From positions 1-13,148 of the forward strand of contig JBIOVR010000163.1 in NCBI GenBank assembly GCA_044867875.1: a DNA stretch of 13,148 bases, written 5' to 3'. Within the stretch, counting starts at the first letter, position 1; each line of letters starts with the position of its first letter. This DNA comes from VBAS01 sp044867875. Its GTDB lineage: Bacteria > Bacteroidota > Bacteroidia > Chitinophagales > Chitinophagaceae. A model generated the notes under the pieces. The model was not told the origin of the DNA, searched no databases, and was given only the letters and a program-made list of their open reading frames with translations. Both the position numbers and the translations under genes were made by a program. Shown in pieces: positions 8,072 through 13,148 of this stretch.

Positions 8072-9220
8072 ATGAAATCAATAAATAAAATCTTACTTGT
8101 ATTCATAGTGCTGACCGGTGTTGCAGGTATTTTTATTGCTTGCGATAAAAATAATGACGACTCGGGTACACCTTCAGTAAACTATGTAAGAATTACAAGA
8201 CCTGAATCATCTGACTCATTGCTGATAGGAGCAGGCCAGGGCCGTCTTATTGCAATTGTTGGTGAAAATTTAAAGGATGCAGTTGAAGTTTGGTTCAATG
8301 ACCGTCAAGCCGTTTTAACGCCTACCTATATAACCGATAAAACAATATTAGTATCTGTACCTAATCCTATCCCCGCAGATATTACCAACAAAATGAAGAT
8401 CGTTTTCAAGAATGGATTTATTTTATATCATGATTTTGTGGTTCAGATAAGTGCTCCTTATGTTAGCAGCATGGTCAGTGAATTTGTAAATGATGGTGAT
8501 GTAGCTACTATTCGAGGTGATTTCTTTTATGAACCACTTACGGTAACATTTACCGGTGGACTTACAGGAACAATTGTTTCTGTAACGGATCAGGCGATAC
8601 AGGTTAGAGTACCAACAGGTGCACAACCCGGTCGGGTTACTGTAAAAACAAATTTTGGTGAAACAAAATCCAGCTTCTGGTTCCGCGATAGCAGGAATCA
8701 TTTTATCGATAGCGATCCTTATGAAGGTTGGTGGAATTCATCTTATGTTGTAAGTAGTCCTGGTCCGGGGGATCCCGTCAAGATCAGCGGCAATTACATT
8801 CGTTTCAAAAAACAGATCGGTTCATGGAGTTGGAACGAATTAGCAGGTGGTCCTGCATCTGCAATGCCTGTGCATAGTAAAAATATTCCAGATGCTGCTA
8901 TACTAAAACCTGAAGATTATTATCTCAAATTTGAAGTAAATACGATCAAACCATATAATGGAAATGTAGTAAAAATAAATCTTGCCTTACTAGCTGAAGA
9001 TAATGATGCATACAAGTGGAATCCTCCTTATGATACAAAAGGTCAGTGGCAAACGGTTGTAATTCCATTAGAAGAAGTATTTGCAAGCTATCGTGTAAAA
9101 CCAACAGTAAGTTCATCAGGTTATTGGTCCCGGCTACTAATGGGTCATGCACCCGGCGATCTGGATGCTGATATTTCTTATGACAATTTCAGAGTAGTAC
9201 CTAAAGTTTTACCACAATAA
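8072..9220 (+). CDS. Surface glycan-binding lipoprotein, IPT/TIG plus SGBP-B-like C-terminal domain
   Basis: This 382-residue lipoprotein has a lipobox FIAC (cysteine 24) followed by acidic DKNNDD. That pattern resembles the export signal that sends Bacteroidota lipoproteins to the cell surface. Two immunoglobulin-like IPT/TIG-type domains follow (about 37-126 and 128-204), each with the GENL/RGDFF-type turn and a V-x-VP strand. The C-terminal domain (about 205-382) starts DSRNHFIDSDPYEGWW and contains exposed-aromatic clusters (W220-W221, W252/W254). It resembles the C-terminal binding domain of Bacteroides SGBP-B proteins, first characterised for xyloglucan. In that family the Ig-like domains act as a stalk and the terminal domain binds glycan. 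Xyloglucan should not be assumed here, because relatives sit in many different loci. It lies 33 bases after susD and 25 before the next gene, so it is probably co-transcribed. Confidence 0.88.
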   Translation: MKSINKILLVFIVLTGVAGIFIACDKNNDDSGTPSVNYVRITRPESSDSLLIGAGQGRLIAIVGENLKDAVEVWFNDRQAVLTPTYITDKTILVSVPNPIPADITNKMKIVFKNGFILYHDFVVQISAPYVSSMVSEFVNDGDVATIRGDFFYEPLTVTFTGGLTGTIVSVTDQAIQVRVPTGAQPGRVTVKTNFGETKSSFWFRDSRNHFIDSDPYEGWWNSSYVVSSPGPGDPVKISGNYIRFKKQIGSWSWNELAGGPASAMPVHSKNIPDAAILKPEDYYLKFEVNTIKPYNGNVVKINLALLAEDNDAYKWNPPYDTKGQWQTVVIPLEEVFASYRVKPTVSSSGYWSRLLMGHAPGDLDADISYDNFRVVPKVLPQ

Positions 9221-9245
9221 TTTTTAAAAGTTTATAATCTGCTAT

Positions 9246-11048
9246 ATGATCAAACTATTTTCTTTCAAACTGCTTGCGTTGATAAGTATTATACTATCGA
9301 TCGGCATTGTGACATCATGTGATAAGGATGATGATGAGGTTACATCAGATAAATTACAGTTGTTAAGTTTTGGACCAACTGGTGCAAAACACGGCGACAC
9401 TATTCTATTTATAGGTAATAAACTTGATAAGGTTACTGCCATTCAATTTACCGGAACCAATGCAACGGTTAATCAAGCCGACTTTAAAAAGCAAACATCA
9501 AGACTGATCGCTTTGCTTGTGCCACAAACTGCAGAAAAAGGTTATGTAACATTGAAAACACCAGAAGGTGATCTCGTTTCAAAAACACAGTTTAACCTGG
9601 ATGTCTTAACGACAGTTACTTCCTTTACTCCACAGGCTCGCCCTGGTGAAAACGTTACTATCACTGGTACTTATCTTAATTGGGTTGACAGAATTACTTT
9701 TAGCAGGGATAAAACAGTCACAACCTTTGTCAGTAAAACGCAGACTCAGTTAGTCGTGAAAATTCCTGATGATGCTGAAACTGGTCCATTGGTTCTTCAT
9801 TACACTGGTACAGATTCGAATTTTGTACAAACAGCCGATACTTTGAAAGTTAAATTGCCTTTGACAACATCAATGTCCCCAAATCCAGTAAAACCATTAA
9901 CTGATGTAACAATTACCGGGACAGACTTAGATTTAGCAAAGAAGGTAATATTCAACGGAGTTTCAGCACCAGTTACAACATTTGTGAGCCAATCTGCAAC
10001 TCAATTAGTAGTAAAAGTTCCCGAGACATCCAAAAAAGGCAAATTAACTTTAGAAGCAGCATCAGGTGTGAAAACCACATCAAGTAATGATTTAGATATT
10101 GTATTGCCAGTTACTACAGCATTGTCTCCAAACCCCATTAGTTTAGCAGCCAATCTTACAATTACCGGGACAGATCTTGACCTCGTAAAGAAAGTTATTT
10201 TCTCAGGAGTTGCACCTGCTGTTACCACTTTTGTTAGCCAATCAACTACTCAATTGGTTGTAAAAGTTCCGGCAGGAGCAAGAGATGGGAAGGTAAAATT
10301 AGAAGCTGCTTCTACTGTGCAAACAACTTCAAGCGACGATTTAGATATAGTGTTGCCTGCCATTACCGGGCTCTCTCCCAATCCAATTGACCCGGGCCAA
10401 GACCTTACGATTACCGGGATAGGGTTTGATGTTGTTACCTCTGTTGTTTTTCTCAATGTTCCAGCTGTCACATCTTTCGTTAGTCAGTCGGCAACACAAA
10501 TTGTAGTAAAGGTTCCTAATGGTGCATTAAAAGGTAAAGTAGCGGTGGGTGTTTCCAATCCATCCGATACTGTCCAGTCTTCAGACATTTTAGAAATTAC
10601 CGGGCTTCCGCCGTTGGCTGATTTCACTTTCCCAATATATACAGATGCTGCACAAAACGGATTCCAGGATTGGTCGTATACAACAACTCACGATTTTGCA
10701 AATACTGAAAACGTTCGACAAGGTACAAAAGCCATTAAAGCTGTTTATGGCGGTAACACATACCAGGGTATTACCTTCCATAACGGAAGTACTTTATCAA
10801 CATCAGGCTACACTAAACTTGAGTTTTCTGTGTTTGCAGAACCAAGTTTGAATGGTAAAAAATTGCAGGTAGTAACTAATGGAAGTTACAGCGGTTCTGT
10901 ACCGCAGGTAACATTGGTTGGCGGAGAATGGACAACATTTAGTGTAACACTGTCCAGTATGGGTAGTCCGACTGGTATTAGTGAAATTGTTCTTCAGTCT
11001 GCTGGGTTTACAGGCACTGTTTATATTGATCATGTTGGTTTAAGGTAA
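9246..11048 (+). CDS. Multi-IPT/TIG surface lipoprotein with C-terminal carbohydrate-binding-like domain
   Basis: This 600-residue protein is probably the second surface glycan-binding protein of the operon. Its lipobox VTSC (cysteine 25) is followed by acidic DKDDDE, consistent with surface display. Five IPT/TIG-type Ig-like domains follow at about residues 38-120, 121-203, 204-286, 287-369 and 370-452. Each has a TITG-type turn and a QLVVKVP-type strand. Domains 3-5 share an exact 83-residue period, and 3 and 4 agree at about 57 of 83 positions by hand count. The final segment (about 457-600) is different. It begins ADFTFPIYTDAAQNGFQDWSY, has TSGYTKLEFSVFA and GGEWTTFSVTLS strands and ends TVYIDHVGLR, a jelly-roll-like pattern seen in modules appended to secreted glycoside hydrolases. 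No catalytic motif is visible. The likely job is to hold a binding module away from the membrane. The terminator at 11124 follows. Confidence 0.85.
   Translation: MIKLFSFKLLALISIILSIGIVTSCDKDDDEVTSDKLQLLSFGPTGAKHGDTILFIGNKLDKVTAIQFTGTNATVNQADFKKQTSRLIALLVPQTAEKGYVTLKTPEGDLVSKTQFNLDVLTTVTSFTPQARPGENVTITGTYLNWVDRITFSRDKTVTTFVSKTQTQLVVKIPDDAETGPLVLHYTGTDSNFVQTADTLKVKLPLTTSMSPNPVKPLTDVTITGTDLDLAKKVIFNGVSAPVTTFVSQSATQLVVKVPETSKKGKLTLEAASGVKTTSSNDLDIVLPVTTALSPNPISLAANLTITGTDLDLVKKVIFSGVAPAVTTFVSQSTTQLVVKVPAGARDGKVKLEAASTVQTTSSDDLDIVLPAITGLSPNPIDPGQDLTITGIGFDVVTSVVFLNVPAVTSFVSQSATQIVVKVPNGALKGKVAVGVSNPSDTVQSSDILEITGLPPLADFTFPIYTDAAQNGFQDWSYTTTHDFANTENVRQGTKAIKAVYGGNTYQGITFHNGSTLSTSGYTKLEFSVFAEPSLNGKKLQVVTNGSYSGSVPQVTLVGGEWTTFSVTLSSMGSPTGISEIVLQSAGFTGTVYIDHVGLR
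9855..10601 (+). repeat. Three tandem 249-base repeats encoding IPT/TIG domains
   Basis: Units start at 9855, 10104 and 10353, each beginning with TTGCC and spaced exactly 249 bases (83 codons). The landmark ATTACCGGG recurs at 9912, 10161 and 10410 with the same period. Units 1 and 2 are the most similar; unit 3 is more diverged. An older, 252-base-offset copy of the same turn occurs at about 9660, showing that the array grew from an ancestral IPT domain. Confidence 0.9.
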
Positions 11049-11055
11049 AAACAAT

Positions 11056-11100
11056 TTTATGATTAGAACATCAGGTTTTGTCCCGGTGTTCGATCATAAA
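11056..11100 (+). other. Long hairpin after the binding-protein operon
   Basis: TTTATGAT (11056-11063) pairs with ATCATAAA (11093-11100). GAACATC (11066-11072) pairs with GGTGTTC (11085-11091), including one G-U. GG/CC closes near the loop. The structure starts eight bases after the stop codon and is followed by purines, not T, so it is not itself a classical terminator. It may protect the 3' end of the mRNA after termination at the next hairpin. Confidence 0.6.
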
Positions 11101-11123
11101 AAGGAAATAAAAAATCACTATTG

Positions 11124-11168
11124 AGCCTGGCTTCAGTTATACAATTTGAGTCGGGCTTTTATTTTTTT
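11124..11168 (+). terminator. Intrinsic terminator ending the susCD/binding-protein unit
   Basis: AGCCTGGCTT (11124-11133) pairs along all ten positions with GAGTCGGGCT (11148-11157), using three G-U pairs. TTTATTTTTTT follows. The stem plus T-run is a typical rho-independent terminator. It separates the hydrolase gene downstream from the main operon, fully or partly. Confidence 0.8.
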
Positions 11169-11194
11169 AGCATGCAGCGATTTGTAGGACAAAA

Positions 11195-11222
11195 GTTGCG
11201 GGCCGATTCTTCGGCCTGCAAC
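11195..11222 (+). other. GC-rich hairpin in the hydrolase leader
   Basis: GTTGCGGGCCGA (11195-11206) pairs with TCGGCCTGCAAC (11211-11222) as a 12-base-pair stem with one G-U and a TTCT loop. AAATTTTT follows, so it could be a second, backup terminator. Equally, it could be a 5' leader structure, since it ends 44 bases before the hydrolase ATG. Confidence 0.6.
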
Positions 11223-11266
11223 AAATTTTTAAAATTAAAACCTTATTGCAATTAAACAGATCTCCT

Positions 11267-13015
11267 ATGATTTCAAATGCCCGGATCTCTTTTATAGCAA
11301 ATGCTTTTTTTATAGTTGCTACTTTTTCTTCTTGTGAAAAGAAAAGCACTCCAGCGCCACCACCAATACCACCAACTCCAATAGATACCACAACTGTTAA
11401 ACCACAGGTTGATCCGACGCTTGCACCAACGATAGGTTTTTTTATGGATGATTGGGAACCGAAAGAGTTTACTGTGCCTTCTTCATCCACACCTGCATCT
11501 TTACCAACAGGAGTAACTTCCACTGTAACCATTGACAGGAGTATCGTATTAACAAAAATCCCGAGATCAATTGCTGGTAACAATGCAAACATCTGGATGA
11601 CACAGATGGTTACCGAATCTTCATTGATCGATCATTTGACAACTTTGCATCCACACATTATTCGTTTTCCCGGCGGAAGCATAAGTGATGTTTTCTTTTG
11701 GAACTCCCCGGTAAATACGCCTCCTGCTGATGCTCCGGCAAATCTTGTTCAGGCAAATGGCAGTACTACTGCTGCAGGATATTGGTATGGTCCGAACTCT
11801 GCAAACTGGACATGTTCAGTAGATAATTATTATAACATGCTGCAGCAAACAAATAATAAAGGAATGATAACGGTAAATTATGGATATGCCCGGTATGGCA
11901 CGGGTGCTAATCCTACTGCAAGAGCTGCACATCTTGCTGCTGATTGGGTTCGTTATGATAATGGCCGTACAAAATATTGGGAGGTCGGCAATGAAAATTT
12001 TGGCGATTGGGAAGCGGGTTACAGAATAAATATTTCAAATAACCAGGACGGGCAGCCTGAATATTTATCAGGATTATTATATGGTCAGCATTTTAAAATA
12101 TTTGCGGACAGTATGCGTAAAGCAGCGCAGGATATTGGAAAAACTATTTATATCGGTGCTGTTATGAGTGAGTCTGCCCCGCAAGGTTGGTGGACACCTA
12201 CAGCTACTAACTGGAACACCGGTCTTTTTACAGGCGCAGGTGTATCTCCCGATTTTTATATCGTTCATAATTATTATACACCTTATCAAACAAATGCAAA
12301 TGCTGATATTATTTTAGCAACACCTGAAAGTGTAACCCAAACAATGATGAACTATGTAAAGCAATCGCTGACTAATGGTGGCATTGCACATAAGCCGATC
12401 ATATTGGGAGAATACAATATTTTTTCAATAGGCTCAAAGCAACAGGTTAGTAATGTGAATGGGCTTCATGGCGTTATGGTAGTGGGTGAAGCGTTGAAAA
12501 ATAAAATTGGTATGACCGGAAGATGGGATCTTGCAAACGGATGGGATAATGGCAATGATCATGGAATGTTTAATAACGGTGATGAACCTGATGCAGTACC
12601 GAAATGGAATCCACGACCGGTTTACTATTACATGTATTTTTTTCAAAAAATGCTTGGCGACCGATTGGTTAATTCTATATCTACGGCATCTTCCATTGTT
12701 AGTTATGCTTCGTCATTTACATCAGGTGAAACAGGTGTTGCATTAATAAACAAATCTTCTTCAGCAGCTACCGTACAAGTGATAGTGAATAATTTTAAAA
12801 AAGGAAGTAATTTTTATTATTACAAATTGAATGGAGGATCTGACAATGGAGAGTTTTCACGAAATGTTTTAGTAAATAGTAGTGCATCATCGTATGCATC
12901 CGGTGGGCCGTCTGGATATAAAACGATCAGTCCTTATAAAACATCTGCAGCTGATGGAATTGTTGTAAGTGTACCGGCAAGAGGAGCTGTGTATCTTGTT
13001 ATTGAAAAGAAATAA
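11267..13015 (+). CDS. Secreted lipoprotein glycoside hydrolase, probable clan GH-A (family unresolved)
   Basis: This 582-residue protein is probably the depolymerising enzyme of the locus. With the ATG at 11267, a clean signal peptide leads to the lipobox FSSC (cysteine 23). The open frame extends upstream to a TTG at 11246, but that only adds seven residues. A proline/threonine-rich linker (about 27-46) precedes the catalytic part. There RFPGG (133-137), YWEVGNENFGDW (GNE, with E243 as candidate acid/base) and ILGEYN (379-384, with E382 as candidate nucleophile) mark a (beta/alpha)8 barrel. Two glutamates so placed are the hallmark of retaining clan GH-A enzymes. The RFPGG loop recalls GH51, GH44 and GH39 proteins such as arabinofuranosidases or endo-glucanases. 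None fits well enough to assign. A C-terminal beta-sandwich-like segment (about 490-582) ends the protein, as in GH51/GH30-type enzymes. A terminator upstream suggests a separate promoter. Confidence 0.8.
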   Translation: MISNARISFIANAFFIVATFSSCEKKSTPAPPPIPPTPIDTTTVKPQVDPTLAPTIGFFMDDWEPKEFTVPSSSTPASLPTGVTSTVTIDRSIVLTKIPRSIAGNNANIWMTQMVTESSLIDHLTTLHPHIIRFPGGSISDVFFWNSPVNTPPADAPANLVQANGSTTAAGYWYGPNSANWTCSVDNYYNMLQQTNNKGMITVNYGYARYGTGANPTARAAHLAADWVRYDNGRTKYWEVGNENFGDWEAGYRINISNNQDGQPEYLSGLLYGQHFKIFADSMRKAAQDIGKTIYIGAVMSESAPQGWWTPTATNWNTGLFTGAGVSPDFYIVHNYYTPYQTNANADIILATPESVTQTMMNYVKQSLTNGGIAHKPIILGEYNIFSIGSKQQVSNVNGLHGVMVVGEALKNKIGMTGRWDLANGWDNGNDHGMFNNGDEPDAVPKWNPRPVYYYMYFFQKMLGDRLVNSISTASSIVSYASSFTSGETGVALINKSSSAATVQVIVNNFKKGSNFYYYKLNGGSDNGEFSRNVLVNSSASSYASGGPSGYKTISPYKTSAADGIVVSVPARGAVYLVIEKK

Positions 13016-13067
13016 GTTTAAATAAATATTTTTTGTGCCCCGGCAATATTACTACTATCATCGCCTG

Positions 13068-13148
13068 TTGTGTCACTCACTTGTACGTTCTGTGATTCTA
13101 TTCAGCATGGTGCCAGTATTTTTTATTTCAAATACAATGAATGCACAA
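13068..13148 (+). CDS. Start of a secreted protein (signal peptide only), runs off right edge
   Basis: An open frame on the plus strand continues to the window end without a stop. Its residues are a basic patch (SLVRS), a hydrophobic core (VILFSMVPVFFIS) and NAQ at the edge. This closely resembles a Bacteroidota Sec signal peptide with cleavage before Q. The start is uncertain. TTG at 13068 gives 27 codons to the edge, GTG at 13035 is a longer option, and ATG at 13107 would leave no charged N-region. It sits 52 bases after the hydrolase stop, so it may be a further enzyme of the locus. No functional domain is visible. Confidence 0.5.
   Translation, partial: MCHSLVRSVILFSMVPVFFISNTMNAQ

Noticed and set aside
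10001..10471. Two similar minus-strand open frames of about 75 codons
   Set aside because: They resemble each other only because they are antisense to the tandem IPT repeats.
9855..10601. CRISPR-like or satellite array
   Set aside because: The 249-base units are in frame, coding, and diverge as protein domains do; there are no short repeats with unique spacers.
11246..11266. TTG at 11246 as start of the hydrolase
   Set aside because: The ATG at 11267 gives a compact lipoprotein signal peptide, and the extra seven residues add nothing recognisable.
11167..11592. Minus-strand open frame of 141 codons over the start of the hydrolase
   Set aside because: It overlaps the terminator T-run and the proline-rich and signal-peptide coding part of the hydrolase. 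Its glycine/valine-rich sequence is the antisense of that low-complexity stretch.
1..13148. Mobile elements, integrase, toxin-antitoxin or defence genes
   Set aside because: No transposase, recombinase, nuclease or toxin motif was seen on either strand, and there are no terminal inverted repeats.

Overview
The window looks like a chromosomal piece of a Bacteroidota bacterium, most like Chitinophagaceae or a relative in style. The evidence is an AT-rich sequence, SusC/SusD-type genes, an ECF sigma/FecR pair, lipoproteins with acidic residues after the lipid-anchored cysteine, almost no Shine-Dalgarno sequences, and a TAnnTTTG-type -7 element. No species can be named from the sequence alone.

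Left flank (1-555): the 5' part of a minus-strand nucleoside (uridine-type) phosphorylase runs off the left edge. It is followed by a plus-strand tRNA-Cys(GCA) with a candidate promoter and a clear intrinsic terminator. These are ordinary core genes that border the accessory locus.

Polysaccharide-utilisation locus (770-13015 and beyond): all genes are on the plus strand. An ECF sigma factor (770-1372) and a FecR-type anti-sigma factor (1463-2641, apparently with a TTG start) come first. A leader with a two-tier imperfect hairpin (2720-2776) precedes a SusC transporter (2830-6342). The SusC carries an N-terminal STN signalling domain, which is what allows a SusC to talk to a FecR/ECF pair. SusD (6353-8038) and two surface glycan-binding lipoproteins follow with gaps of only 10, 33 and 25 bases, so they are probably one operon. 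The first binding protein (8072-9220) has two IPT/TIG-like domains and an SGBP-B-like glycan-binding C-terminus. The second (9246-11048) has five IPT/TIG-like domains, three of them in a 249-base tandem array, and a carbohydrate-binding-like C-terminal domain. A terminator (11124-11168) flanked by two further hairpins closes this unit. A lipoprotein glycoside hydrolase of probable clan GH-A (11267-13015) then stands as its own unit, and the signal-peptide start of another secreted protein (about 13068-13148) runs off the right edge.

Working model (inference): SusD and the two binding proteins capture a polysaccharide at the cell surface, the lipoprotein hydrolase cuts it, and SusC with TonB imports the oligosaccharides. 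Ligand occupancy is passed through the STN domain to FecR, which frees the sigma factor to raise expression of the locus. The substrate cannot be read from the sequence. The SGBP-B-like domain and the GH-A hydrolase point to a plant or microbial beta-glycan or arabinose-containing hemicellulose, as a guess. The basic PUL architecture is known. The less usual parts are the tandem-repeat binding protein with a CBM-like cap, the hard-to-place hydrolase, and the structured leaders.
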